The notes under the pieces: model-generated
Database searches by the model: none
What the model saw: the letters and a program-made list of their open reading frames with translations, nothing else
What the model was told of the DNA's origin: nothing
Made by a program: the position numbers and the translations under genes
Shown here: in pieces, positions 1-7,629 of the stretch
Layout of the letters: every line of letters begins with the position of its first letter
Position numbering within the stretch: the first letter of the stretch is position 1
Origin: Clostridiales bacterium
GTDB lineage: Bacteria > Bacillota > Clostridia > Oscillospirales > Oscillospiraceae
Direction: 5' to 3'
Assembly (NCBI GenBank): GCA_018374635.1
Contig: JAHAEW010000034.1
Span: 1 to 34,753 of the forward strand
DNA: 34,753 nucleotides

Positions 1-48
1 AAGTGTGCGAGCGAAAGCGAGTGCGCGCAGAGGCCTGCATCCCCTCGA

Positions 49-95
49 AAAAATGCTTGCATTTTTGAGAAGCGTGTCGAAGTTTTTCGACACGC
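49..95. repeat. two adjacent small hairpins
   Basis: Two back-to-back perfect inverted repeats. The first pairs 49-56 with 59-66 (AAAAATGC / GCATTTTT). The second pairs 72-81 with 86-95 (GCGTGTCGAA / TTCGACACGC) around a GTTT loop. They lie just before the terminator hairpin at 99-132, so three stem-loops follow one another in about 90 bases. They may be the 3' end of a plus-strand transcript that begins left of the window. No coding sequence is supported in 1-136. Confidence 0.6.
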
Positions 96-98
96 TGA

Positions 99-138
99 GG
101 GCCGTCCGGAGCAAATATGCTCCGGACGGCCCTTTTTT
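99..138 (+). terminator. rho-independent terminator of an upstream plus-strand gene
   Basis: A perfect 15-bp stem (99-113 with 118-132) has an AATA loop and is followed by six T at 133-138. The T run lies on the plus strand, so it would end transcription arriving from left of the window. The minus-strand acetyltransferase gene stops at 137-139, inside the T run. Read on the minus strand the stem is preceded by A residues but has no U tail, so it is a weak terminator for that operon at best. Confidence 0.8.
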
Positions 139-601
139 ATACCTCTTTGATCAGCACCAGCTCGGTGATGCCGGGCTTGGCCGCGTCGGGAAGGCTCCCC
201 AGCGTCCAATAGCCCCGCCCCGCGTAGAATTTCTGCGCGCCGGTGTTGAAGTCGCTGACCATCAGCGCCACCCGGGAGGCCCCGGATGCCCGGGCCATCT
301 CCTCCAGCTGCTCCATGAGCCAGCTCCCCACCTGCCGTCCCCGGAAGGAGGCCTTTACCCCCAGCAGACTCAGGTAGGGATACAGCCCGCAAAAACCCCG
401 CGGGACCACCTGCATGGCCCCGGCGACCTCCCCCTGTTCCGTGACGGCCAGATAGAGTTCTCCCCGCCCGGCCGCTCCCCGCAGGGAGCGCTCCAGCCGG
501 TCGTCTCCCCGGAAATAGCGCTCATAGATGGCGCTGTCCAGAAAGACCGGAAGGCAGGCTCCCACATCCTGCTCCGATCCTCTGCGCAGTTCCAGTTTCA
601 C
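137..601 (-). CDS. GNAT-family N-acetyltransferase
   Basis: A predicted 154-residue cytosolic acetyltransferase that would move an acetyl group from acetyl-CoA to an amine; the substrate is unknown. The GNAT fold is supported by an acetyl-CoA-binding segment in the second half (RGRQVGSWLMEQL) and a late FYxxxGY motif (FYAGRGY). A hydrophobic strand, YLAVTEQGEVAGAMQV, lies before it. I chose the GTG at 601-599 because GGGGGAGA lies just upstream and the codon overlaps the anmK stop as GTGA. A longer in-frame reading would run inside anmK. It is the third gene of the murQ-anmK operon, so it may act on an amino sugar or peptide from cell-wall turnover. That role is inferred from position only. 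Confidence 0.85.
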   Translation of the reverse strand: MKLELRRGSEQDVGACLPVFLDSAIYERYFRGDDRLERSLRGAAGRGELYLAVTEQGEVAGAMQVVPRGFCGLYPYLSLLGVKASFRGRQVGSWLMEQLEEMARASGASRVALMVSDFNTGAQKFYAGRGYWTLGSLPDAAKPGITELVLIKEV

Positions 602-1821
602 CGGCTCTCCCCCTTTCCTGTTCCACGGGGCGGCAGGGAGATCTTTCCCATGACCGCGGCCTGTTCCGCCCCGGTGACGCCGGGCAGGCTGTTGGCCTCT
701 CCCATGGCGCACCGGTCGGCCAGCACCGCAAAGGCCACCGCCTCCTTGGCGTCGCTGCTCCACCCCAGATCCTCCTGGGTCTGCACCACGACGCCGTACT
801 CCCCCAGACGACGGGCGAGGAAGGCCAGCAGGGTGGGATTATAGCTCCCGCCGCCGCCCACCACCAGGCGGGAGGCCCGGTAACGGGGCCGGACATACCG
901 TCCGTAGGCGTCGGCAATGCTCCAGGCGGTCAGGTCGGTGACCGTGGCCACGATGTCCTCGGGTGAGAGGTCCAGCTCCCTACCCCGCTCCAGCACACGG
1001 GCAGTGTACTGGGCGCCGAACTTTTCCCGCCCGGTGGTCTTGGGCAGGGGCCGGCTGTAATAGGGCTCTTCCTGAAGCCAGGCCAGCAAGTCAGAATTCA
1101 CCCGGCCCGCCGCCGCCATGGCCCCGCCTGCGTCATAAGTCCGCGCTCCCCCGGTCAGGGCGGAGACCGCCGCGTCCATGATCATGTTGCCCGGCCCGGT
1201 ATCAAAGGCATAGACCGCCTCCGGTCCCGCTCCGGCGGGCAGCACGGTCATATTCCCGATCCCGCCGATGTTCTGGAGGAGGATGGTCTCCTCCTCCTTC
1301 CGGTAGAGGAGGTACTCGGTGAAGGGCACCAGGGGCGCGCCCTGTCCGCCCACCGCCATATCCGCCGTCCGGAAGTCCGACACGGTGGGCACACCGGTGC
1401 GGGCGGCGATCACGGCCCCCTCCCCGATCTGCACGGTGTAATGGACGGGGAAGCCCTCCACATATTCGGGCTGGGGGCTGTGCCAGATGGTCTGTCCGTG
1501 GGAGCCGATGAGATCCACATCCTCCAGGCGCAGACCGGCCCGCTCCACCACCGAGCGGGCGCTGCGGGCATAGAGCTCTCCCAGCAAAACGTTCATCTGT
1601 CCCACCCGGTCCACCGTGGCCTGCTCCGGCTGAAAGAGCGCAAAGATCTCCTCCCGCACCTTCGCCGGATAGGGCCGGTTCTCAAAGGCCAGCAGCTCCA
1701 CCTGACAGCGGTCGCCCGCGCCCCGGAGCTCCACCAGGGCGGCGTCCACACCGTCCACCGAGGTGCCAGACATCATGCCCACGATCCGGCGCACCGGCTT
1801 GTCCGTTCCGCTCCAGAGCAT
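598..1821 (-). CDS. anmK: anhydro-N-acetylmuramic acid kinase
   Basis: AnmK opens the 1,6-anhydro ring of anhydro-MurNAc and phosphorylates it with ATP, giving MurNAc-6-phosphate, the substrate of MurQ encoded just upstream. The 407-residue protein has the family N-terminal phosphate loop MSGTSVDGVD (residues 17-26). It also has GSHGQTIWH, NIGGIGNMTV, FDTGPGNMIMD and, near the end, SSDAKEAVAFAVLA, as expected for this ASKHA-fold kinase; the length is normal. The ATG at 1821 shares a base with the murQ stop (TGATG). A GTG one codon upstream is also possible. AAGGGGG precedes it. The tight overlaps indicate translational coupling murQ-anmK-acetyltransferase. AnmK implies that the cell meets anhydro-muropeptides, products of lytic transglycosylases. 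Confidence 0.96.
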   Translation of the reverse strand: MLWSGTDKPVRRIVGMMSGTSVDGVDAALVELRGAGDRCQVELLAFENRPYPAKVREEIFALFQPEQATVDRVGQMNVLLGELYARSARSVVERAGLRLEDVDLIGSHGQTIWHSPQPEYVEGFPVHYTVQIGEGAVIAARTGVPTVSDFRTADMAVGGQGAPLVPFTEYLLYRKEEETILLQNIGGIGNMTVLPAGAGPEAVYAFDTGPGNMIMDAAVSALTGGARTYDAGGAMAAAGRVNSDLLAWLQEEPYYSRPLPKTTGREKFGAQYTARVLERGRELDLSPEDIVATVTDLTAWSIADAYGRYVRPRYRASRLVVGGGGSYNPTLLAFLARRLGEYGVVVQTQEDLGWSSDAKEAVAFAVLADRCAMGEANSLPGVTGAEQAAVMGKISLPPRGTGKGESR

Positions 1822-2744
1822 CACGCCCCGCCCCCTTCTTCCCCGGCCCGGCGGATGGCCCGGGCCAGATGTCCCTCACAGCGCGCCAGCAGCGCTCTGG
1901 CCTCCTCCCGGTCCAAGCCGCTCTCCAGCATCAAAATGGCCAGCTTGGCGTGACCGTCCGCCCGGGTCAGATATTCCGCCGCCGTGTCCGGGCCGGTCCC
2001 AGTGGCGTGGACGATCAGGCGCCTGGCCCGGTCCTCCAGCTTGCGGTTGCTCACCTTCAGGTCCACCATCAGATTGCCGTAGACCTTGCCCAGCTTGATC
2101 ATGGAGCAGGTGGTGAGCATGTTGAGCACCATTTTCTGGGCTGTCCCCGACTTCATGCGGGTGGACCCGGAGATCACCTCCGGCCCCACCTGGGGGGCGA
2201 TGCACACCTGACAGACCCGCTCCAGCTTGGAGTTGGCATTGGTACAGAGTCCGATCACCGCCGCGCCCAGCTCTCCCGCCCGGCGGACCGCCGCCAGTAC
2301 ATAGGGGGCGCTGCCGCTGGCGGTGATGCCCACCACCGCGTCTTTGGGGCCAACCTTCAGCTCCTCCACCAGGTGGACGCCGTCCTCCTCCCGGTCCTCA
2401 CAGCCCTCCACCGGGTGGCGCAGCGCGGCGTCGCCTCCCGCAATGTAGCCCTGCACCATGTCCGGGTCCACACCGAAGGTCGGTACGCACTCTGACGCGT
2501 CCAGCACTCCTAAACGCCCCGATGTCCCCGCGCCCAGATAGATGAGCCTCCCCCCTGCCCGGAACCGCTCATAGATCAGATCCACCGCCGCGGCGATCTT
2601 CCCGGTCTCCTTGGCCACCGCCGCCGCCACCAGCGCATCCTGTTGGTTGATGAGCCGCACCATCTCCTCCGTGGAACAGGCGTCGATCCGCCGGGTCTCC
2701 TCGTTGATCCCCTCTGTGCTCAGGCCTGCCAGATAGTCGTCCAT
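1821..2744 (-). CDS. murQ: N-acetylmuramic acid 6-phosphate etherase
   Basis: MurQ cleaves the lactyl ether of MurNAc-6-phosphate, releasing D-lactate and GlcNAc-6-phosphate, which enters amino-sugar catabolism. The protein has 307 residues, typical for the family. It begins with the MurQ signature TEGINEETRRID, followed by the SIS-domain sugar-phosphate loop YLGAGTSGRLG and the second conserved block GSTRMKSGTAQK. A C-terminal helical part follows. The ATG at 2744-2742 has an AGGAGGT ribosome binding site six bases upstream. It is the first gene of the minus-strand operon and diverges from the RpiR-type regulator gene. A promoter (TTGACA-17-TAGGCT) and a candidate operator lie immediately upstream. 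Confidence 0.97.
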   Translation of the reverse strand: MDDYLAGLSTEGINEETRRIDACSTEEMVRLINQQDALVAAAVAKETGKIAAAVDLIYERFRAGGRLIYLGAGTSGRLGVLDASECVPTFGVDPDMVQGYIAGGDAALRHPVEGCEDREEDGVHLVEELKVGPKDAVVGITASGSAPYVLAAVRRAGELGAAVIGLCTNANSKLERVCQVCIAPQVGPEVISGSTRMKSGTAQKMVLNMLTTCSMIKLGKVYGNLMVDLKVSNRKLEDRARRLIVHATGTGPDTAAEYLTRADGHAKLAILMLESGLDREEARALLARCEGHLARAIRRAGEEGGGA

Positions 2745-2771
2745 GCGCGCACCTCCTGTCTGTTTGCTTCT

Positions 2772-2800
2772 AGCCTACCGCATCCCTCCCACTCTGTCAA
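2772..2800 (-). promoter_or_regulatory. murQ operon promoter
   Basis: On the minus strand, -35 TTGACA (2800-2795), a 17-base spacer and -10 TAGGCT (2777-2772) lie about 28 bases upstream of the murQ start. A degenerate TTGAAAT half-operator abuts the upstream edge of the -35. Confidence 0.75.
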
Positions 2801-2816
2801 CACAATATTATTTCAA
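2800..2816. promoter_or_regulatory. degenerate second operator half-site
   Basis: On the minus strand the sequence TTGAAATAATATTGTGT keeps the left arm (TTGAAAT) and part of the centre of the palindrome at 2833-2849, but not its right arm. The two centres are 33 bp apart, about three helical turns, so two regulator molecules could sit on the same face of the DNA. It touches the murQ -35. Confidence 0.4.
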
Positions 2817-2832
2817 TTTTTTTGCAAGATTC

Positions 2833-2849
2833 TTGAAATTATATTTCAA
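2833..2849. promoter_or_regulatory. palindromic operator, probable MurR/RpiR site
   Basis: A perfect inverted repeat, TTGAAAT-TAT-ATTTCAA, lies between the divergent murQ and murR promoters and ends seven bases before the murR -35. GAAAT-spacer-ATTTC palindromes are typical of RpiR-family regulators in sugar-phosphate operons. The site is therefore the natural candidate for control by the neighbouring regulator, with MurNAc-6-phosphate the expected effector by family analogy. Confidence 0.65.
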
Positions 2850-2855
2850 TTCCTC

Positions 2856-2884
2856 TGGACTTGCCTCCTGTACTTTGCTATAAT
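2856..2884 (+). promoter_or_regulatory. murR operon promoter
   Basis: -35 TGGACT (2856-2861), a 17-base spacer and a consensus -10 TATAAT (2879-2884) with an extended TG (TGCTATAAT). The start of transcription would be near 2891, just before the GAGAGGTGG ribosome binding site of the regulator gene. Confidence 0.75.
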
Positions 2885-2912
2885 ATCTACAAAAAGAGAG
2901 GTGGTTGTTGCT

Positions 2913-3758
2913 GTGGGATGCACACTTTTGATCAAAGAAGGCCTTGCCTCGCTGACAGAGACCGAGCGGCGTCTTGCTGACTATCTGCTCTCTCACAGCA
3001 GAGAGGTCACCCGCATGAACGCCAAGGAGTTTGCAGCCGCCTGCGGCTCTTCCCCGGCGGCCGTGGTGCGCTTTGCCCAGAAGCTGGGCTTCAAGGGCTT
3101 TACCGAGTTAAAACTGGACCTGGCCAAAGAATCCGGGTCCGAGGCGTTGGACGAGTTTCAGACCGTCATCCAGGAGCACGACGACCTGGACACCATTCTC
3201 CAGAAGGCGGAGCTCATCCACCTCAAGAACACTTCCCTGACCTACCGCATGGTCAATGTGTCGGTCCTCAACCAGGCGGTGGAGGAGATCTGCGCCGGAC
3301 GGCGCATCCACCTCTTCGGCATCGGGGCCTCCGGCCTGCTGGCCATGGATTTTCTCTACAAATCCTCCCGGATCGGCATTCCTGCCTTTTACCACGCCGA
3401 CGCCCACACCAACCTGGCCACCGCCGCCCTGCTGAACGAGAGCGACATCGTCATTGCCATCAGTTACAGCGGTGAGACCCGGGAGACCGTCCTGGCCGCC
3501 CGGGCCGCCAAGGAGCGTGGATGCAGGATCATCGCCATCACCCAGGCCAACCACAATTCGCTCTCCCGCCTGGCCGACTATCCCCTCTACATCCCCAGTG
3601 AGGAGGGGGAGTTCCGCATGGGGGCCATGACCTCCCGGATCTCCGGCCTGCTCCTGCTGGACCTGCTCTACCTGGGGATCGCCAAGCACGACTTCGACCA
3701 TACCCGGCAGAGCCTCTCCCAGACCAGGGAGCTCATACGCTCTCTTCAGCGGGACTGA
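2913..3758 (+). CDS. MurR/RpiR-family transcriptional regulator
   Basis: A predicted DNA-binding regulator of the divergent mur cluster. About the first 80 residues are the RpiR helix-turn-helix domain, with LTETERRLADYLL and AAAVVRFAQKLGFKGFTELK. The rest is a SIS sugar-phosphate-binding domain, with HLFGIGASGLLAMDF and VIAISYSGETRETVLAA. From the GTG at 2913 it has 281 residues, the usual family length. This start is preferred because AGAGAGGTGG lies eight bases upstream; a TTG at 2928 is an alternative. A TTGAAAT-TAT-ATTTCAA palindrome sits before its promoter. By analogy with MurR it would sense MurNAc-6-phosphate, the substrate of MurQ. I infer the target from the context and have not assigned a symbol. 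Confidence 0.9.
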   Translation: MGCTLLIKEGLASLTETERRLADYLLSHSREVTRMNAKEFAAACGSSPAAVVRFAQKLGFKGFTELKLDLAKESGSEALDEFQTVIQEHDDLDTILQKAELIHLKNTSLTYRMVNVSVLNQAVEEICAGRRIHLFGIGASGLLAMDFLYKSSRIGIPAFYHADAHTNLATAALLNESDIVIAISYSGETRETVLAARAAKERGCRIIAITQANHNSLSRLADYPLYIPSEEGEFRMGAMTSRISGLLLLDLLYLGIAKHDFDHTRQSLSQTRELIRSLQRD

Positions 3759-3809
3759 GCCATCCCTTCCCCAGAGGACAACATCATCTTTGCGCTGGAG
3801 GTGCGGCAG

Positions 3810-4847
3810 ATGGAACTGTCACAGCTTGACGCCATATTGGAGACCTACCGGCAGGCGGGGTACTACCCCTCGGCCGTCTGCCAGGTATTCAACGAAAAGG
3901 AGATCCTGTACCGCCGGGCCGTAGGCGGGGTAGACCCGGGAGGCTGGTTCGACCTGGCCTCGGTCAGCAAGCTGGTGTGTACCACCATGCTCCTCTCGCT
4001 CATGGAGGAGGGCCGCTTCACCCCGGAGACCCCCGCGCTCTCCCTCCTGCCCGGCCACGCCCCCGGCCCGGCCACCCGGCGGCGGCTGGAGGCAGTCACG
4101 GTGGGACAGCTCATGACCCACACCTCCGGCATCGTGACCTGGTATCCCTTCTATGCCGACGGACGGGACTTCTATACCGTGCTGGAGCATGTTCTCGCCT
4201 CCACACAGCCCGAGACGGGCATGGCGTACAGCGATCTGAATTTCATGCTTCTGGGCCTGGTGGTGGAGGCGGTCTCCGGCCTCCCTCTCCGGCAGGCGCT
4301 GGAGCGCTACGTCAAAGCTCCCCTGGGTATCTCGGATATGGCCTACGGTCCTATCGATCCCGCTTTGGCTGTGCCCACCTGCTACGGAAACCAGATCGAG
4401 CAGCGCATGTGCGCCCAGCGGGGCCTCTCCTTCGACGGCTGGCGGCCCAACGGCGTGGAGGTACGGGGCGCCTGCAACGACGGAAACGCCTTCTACTACT
4501 GGAAGGGCGCCAGCGGGCACGCCGGGATCTTCGCCACGGCGGACGCCCTCTCCACCCTGGGGCAGTTCTATCTCTCCACCGACCGCCCCTGGTTCCTCCG
4601 GGCCATGGAGACCTGTGTGGAGAAGCGGGGCCTGGGCTTCGACCGGTGCGACGTCTTCCCCGATGGCTGCGGACACAGCGGTTTTACCGGCACCAGCCTG
4701 TGGATCAGCCGCACCCATCACATAGGCGCGGTCCTCCTCACCAACAAATTCCACCGTCTGGAGGGGGAGCCGCCCGGGTCCTCCAACGACTTCCGCCGGG
4801 CGGTCCACTACGCCCTGCTGGGACGGACGCCCCCCGTCCCCGTCTGA
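3810..4847 (+). CDS. beta-lactamase-fold serine hydrolase, candidate muropeptide amidase
   Basis: A 345-residue serine hydrolase of the class C beta-lactamase/PBP fold. It shows the nucleophile motif SVSK (SxxK), the second motif YSDLN (YxN) in the middle, and a third motif HSGFTG near the C terminus in place of KTG. There is no signal peptide or membrane segment, so it should act in the cytosol. That makes a resistance beta-lactamase unlikely. In Bacillus subtilis the mur operon carries AmiE (YbbE), a related protein that removes the peptide from MurNAc; the same role is inferred here. The ATG at 3810 is chosen because GGAGG ends nine bases upstream; a GTG at 3801 would overlap that site. 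The gene lies between the regulator and the peptide transporter genes. Confidence 0.85.
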   Translation: MELSQLDAILETYRQAGYYPSAVCQVFNEKEILYRRAVGGVDPGGWFDLASVSKLVCTTMLLSLMEEGRFTPETPALSLLPGHAPGPATRRRLEAVTVGQLMTHTSGIVTWYPFYADGRDFYTVLEHVLASTQPETGMAYSDLNFMLLGLVVEAVSGLPLRQALERYVKAPLGISDMAYGPIDPALAVPTCYGNQIEQRMCAQRGLSFDGWRPNGVEVRGACNDGNAFYYWKGASGHAGIFATADALSTLGQFYLSTDRPWFLRAMETCVEKRGLGFDRCDVFPDGCGHSGFTGTSLWISRTHHIGAVLLTNKFHRLEGEPPGSSNDFRRAVHYALLGRTPPVPV

Positions 4848-4908
4848 CCGGTATCCGCAGGCGCTGGCCTGTGACATACGAAATCTGAATGGAAAAGAGG
4901 TACTTACT

Positions 4909-6516
4909 GTGAAGAACGCAAAAAAGTGGCTGTCCCTCTCCCTGGCCGGCGTCCTGCTGACAGGTCTGCTGGCCGGATGCGGCGGCGGGAATACGCCTTC
5001 CGCCTCCTCCGCCCCCAGCGCTCCGGTCTCCACCACCCCGGTGGAGGGCGGCATCCTCAAGTACGGCACGGACTCCGAGCCCACCGGCTTTGACCCCCAC
5101 ACGGTCTCCGAGGAGGCCTCGCTCCGGATCATCAACCAGCTCTATGAGACCCTGGTGGCCACCAACGCCGATATGACCTACTACGGTCAGCTGGCCGAGC
5201 GCTGGGAGATCCCCGACGATGTGACCTACATTTTCTATCTCCGCAAGGGCGTGAAGTTCCACTCCGGCCGGGAGATGACCGCCGACGACGTGGTCTACTC
5301 CTTTGGCCGGGTCCTGGGTAAGACGGAGGCCGGCGACATCGGCGCTCTGGGCAGCAAGGACAGCTACTACGGCGGCATCGAGAGCGTGGAGGCGGTGGAC
5401 GATTACACCGTCAAGTTCACTCTCAAGGAGCCAAACGCCGCCTTCCTGGGCAACCTCACCAGCAATTACGGCGCCATCGTGGACAAGGACGTCATCGCGG
5501 AGAACGGCGATCTGATGCGCGCCGACGGCGGCACCGGCCCCTTCATGCTGGGCGAGTGGCTCCCCGACAACTATGTGGAGCTGCCCAAGTTCGAGGCGTA
5601 CTGGGAGGCCGACCGGGTCAAGCTGGGCGGCATCACCTACTACCTCATCGGCGACGAGGCTGCCCGTCTGGCCGCCCTGCGCACCGGCGAGATCAACATC
5701 GCCAACCTCTCCTCCTCTAACGTGACCGCCGCCGAGAAGGAGAGCAGCCTGAGCGTGCTGGGCTACCAGACCAACGACTACATCGCCATGGGCTGCAACC
5801 TCTCCACCCCGGCCCTCCAGGACCAGAACGTCCGCCAGGCCATGAGCTACGCCCTGGACCGCCAGACCCTCATCAACGTGGTCTTTAACGGCCAGGCCCA
5901 GGTCAGCACCATGATGCCCCCCGCCATGGGCCACTGGTCCCTGGACGCCGGTTCCTTCGAACTCTATCAGTTCAACCTGGACAAGGCCAAGGAGCTGATG
6001 GAGGCCGCCGGGTACAGTGACAGCAACCGTCTGAGCCTGAAGCTGGCCGCCGGCCTGATGGACTCCCTCCGGCAGGCCGCCGTGGTCATCCAGCAGCAGC
6101 TCTCCGAGATCTACATCGATGTGGACATCACCAATCTGGAGTCGGGTGAGTATGTGGACATCTGGGGCAAGATGAACACCCCCGAGGCCGGCTTTGACCT
6201 GATGGTGGTCAACGACGGCGCCGGCACCGATCCCAACCGCGCCATTTCCTTCTTCTTCGGCACCGGTTCCAGCGCCAACGTCTTTGGCTTCTCCAACGAG
6301 CGCGTGGACGAACTGTGTGCCCTGGGCATCGCCACCACCGACGAGGCCAAGCGGGAGGAGTACTACAACGAGGCCCAGGAGATCTGCGTGGAAGACTCCA
6401 CCAAGCTCTGCATCGCAAGCCCCATGAAGTACTTTGTCTCCAGCACCAGCGTGCAGGGCTTCGCCCCCTCCGCCGCTGACGCCAGCGATTTCCGCGATAC
6501 CTACCTGACCCAGTAA
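4909..6516 (+). CDS. peptide ABC transporter substrate-binding lipoprotein (family 5)
   Basis: A 535-residue extracytoplasmic binding protein of the OppA/DppA family. It has a positively charged N terminus and a hydrophobic stretch ending in the lipobox LLAGC, with C24 as the lipidated cysteine. A Ser/Ala/Pro linker follows, then the SBP family 5 opening GGILKYGTDSEPTGFDPH. VTYIFYLRKGVKFHSGREMTADDVVYS is represented by its core LRKGVKFHSG, and later segments include NVRQAMSYALDR. The start is GTG with AAGAGGT nine bases upstream. It should deliver a peptide-like ligand to the permeases encoded downstream. Its place in a MurNAc cluster suggests murein peptides or muropeptides as ligand, as for MppA-type proteins, but the ligand cannot be read from sequence. 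Confidence 0.93.
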   Translation: MKNAKKWLSLSLAGVLLTGLLAGCGGGNTPSASSAPSAPVSTTPVEGGILKYGTDSEPTGFDPHTVSEEASLRIINQLYETLVATNADMTYYGQLAERWEIPDDVTYIFYLRKGVKFHSGREMTADDVVYSFGRVLGKTEAGDIGALGSKDSYYGGIESVEAVDDYTVKFTLKEPNAAFLGNLTSNYGAIVDKDVIAENGDLMRADGGTGPFMLGEWLPDNYVELPKFEAYWEADRVKLGGITYYLIGDEAARLAALRTGEINIANLSSSNVTAAEKESSLSVLGYQTNDYIAMGCNLSTPALQDQNVRQAMSYALDRQTLINVVFNGQAQVSTMMPPAMGHWSLDAGSFELYQFNLDKAKELMEAAGYSDSNRLSLKLAAGLMDSLRQAAVVIQQQLSEIYIDVDITNLESGEYVDIWGKMNTPEAGFDLMVVNDGAGTDPNRAISFFFGTGSSANVFGFSNERVDELCALGIATTDEAKREEYYNEAQEICVEDSTKLCIASPMKYFVSSTSVQGFAPSAADASDFRDTYLTQ

Positions 6517-6528
6517 ACCCCATCTTTC

Positions 6529-6566
6529 GCGGGGAGGCGGGGGCGGTTCTGCCCCCGCTCCCCCGC
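6529..6566 (+). other. GC-rich stem-loop after the binding-protein gene
   Basis: Arms 6529-6544 and 6551-6566 pair (GCGGGGAGGCGGGGGC with GCCCCCGCTCCCCCGC) around a GGTTCT loop with one small bulge on each side. No T run follows, so it is more likely an RNA-processing or 3'-protecting hairpin, or a partial terminator, than a full stop. Confidence 0.6.
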
Positions 6567-6575
6567 GCATCTCCT

Positions 6576-6637
6576 GATTGAGGACTGACCGCTCTCCGTC
6601 CCCCCTTCCCCGGGCGGACGGCGGTCAATCCTCAATC
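6576..6637 (+). other. long stem-loop in the transporter intergenic region
   Basis: Arms 6576-6592 and 6621-6637 form a 17-bp stem with one mismatch, extended inside by CCGTC/GACGG pairs (6596-6620). With the hairpin at 6529-6566 it fills the 152-base gap before the first permease gene. Such structures often let the binding-protein mRNA accumulate above that of the permeases. Confidence 0.6.
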
Positions 6638-6668
6638 CAAGGCGCCGTTTGAAAGGGAGTGTGACACG

Positions 6669-7613
6669 ATGAAACAATACACCATTCGCCGCATCCTTCA
6701 GCTCATTCCGGTCCTGCTGGGCATCAGTATTCTCATCTTCGCCGTTATGAAGATGATCCCCGGCGACGTGATCTCGGGCATCCTGGGCGTGGAGGCCACA
6801 CCCGAGCTGCGGGCCCAGCTGGCCGCCAAATACGGCCTGGACCGCCCCTATATCGTACAGTACCTGGACTGGATCGGCGGCGTGCTCCGGGGTGATTTCG
6901 GGGAATCCATCCGCACGGCGGAGCCCATCCTGCCCCAGATCCTCACCCGCTTTCAGGTGACCGCCGAGCTCACCATCCTGGCCGCCGTCATCTCCTGGTT
7001 CGTGGCCATCCCGCTGGGCATCCTCGCCGCGGTGAAGCGCAACTCCATGGTTGACCGGCTGATCCGGGTCTTTGCCCTGCTGGGCGTCTCGGTCCCCGGC
7101 TTCGCCCTGTCCATCCTGTTGATCCTCTTCCTCTCCCTGGCATTCGGGTACTTCTCCCCCCTGGGCTATGTGAGCTTTTTCGAGGACCCCCTGCGCAACC
7201 TTCAGATCATGATCCTTCCCGCCTCCATCCTGGGGATCTCCATCTCGGGCTCGGTCATGCGCATGACCCGCTCGTCGGTGCTGGAGGTCCTGCGGCAGGA
7301 CTTTGTCCGTACCGTCCGGGCCAAGGGTGCCAGTGAGCGGGTGGCCGTCTTCAAGCACGTCCTGCGCAGCGCCCTCATTCCCATCGTCACACTGGTGGGC
7401 ATGCAGATCGGCTCCCTGCTGGGGGGCGCGGTCATCGTGGAGCAGATCTTCTCCCTCCCCGGGCTGGGCCAGATGACCCTGACCGGCATCAACCAGCGGG
7501 ATTACCCTGTGGTGCAGGGCTGCGTGCTCTTCATCGCCTTTGTGTACGTACTGGTCAACGTGGCGACCGACCTGCTGTACGCCTACATTGACCCCCGTAT
7601 CTCTTACGACTGA
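6669..7613 (+). CDS. peptide ABC transporter permease, DppB/OppB type
   Basis: A 314-residue inner-membrane subunit that forms half of the transport channel. It starts with the typical MKQYTIRRILQLIPVLLGIS and the first membrane helix, then a long extracytoplasmic segment with the conserved KYGLDRPYIVQYLDW and GDFGESIR. Five further hydrophobic segments follow. The cytoplasmic EAA loop that docks the ATPases is visible as VRTVRAKGASERVAVFKHVL. The C terminus, DLLYAYIDPRISYD, is the family ending. GGGAG lies upstream of the ATG. The next permease gene starts 17 bases after its stop, so the two are co-transcribed. Confidence 0.95.
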   Translation: MKQYTIRRILQLIPVLLGISILIFAVMKMIPGDVISGILGVEATPELRAQLAAKYGLDRPYIVQYLDWIGGVLRGDFGESIRTAEPILPQILTRFQVTAELTILAAVISWFVAIPLGILAAVKRNSMVDRLIRVFALLGVSVPGFALSILLILFLSLAFGYFSPLGYVSFFEDPLRNLQIMILPASILGISISGSVMRMTRSSVLEVLRQDFVRTVRAKGASERVAVFKHVLRSALIPIVTLVGMQIGSLLGGAVIVEQIFSLPGLGQMTLTGINQRDYPVVQGCVLFIAFVYVLVNVATDLLYAYIDPRISYD

Positions 7614-7629
7614 CGGCAGGAGGATTACC

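Noticed and set aside
3810..4847. Antibiotic-resistance beta-lactamase
   Set aside because: It has SxxK and YxN motifs but no signal peptide, and lies in a cell-wall sugar operon, so a cytosolic amidase or peptidase-like role fits better.
4738..6570. A long minus-strand open frame opposite the binding-protein gene
   Set aside because: Its amino acid make-up (runs of Gly, Val, His, Leu) mirrors the plus-strand codons. The plus strand has a lipobox, a family match and a ribosome binding site.
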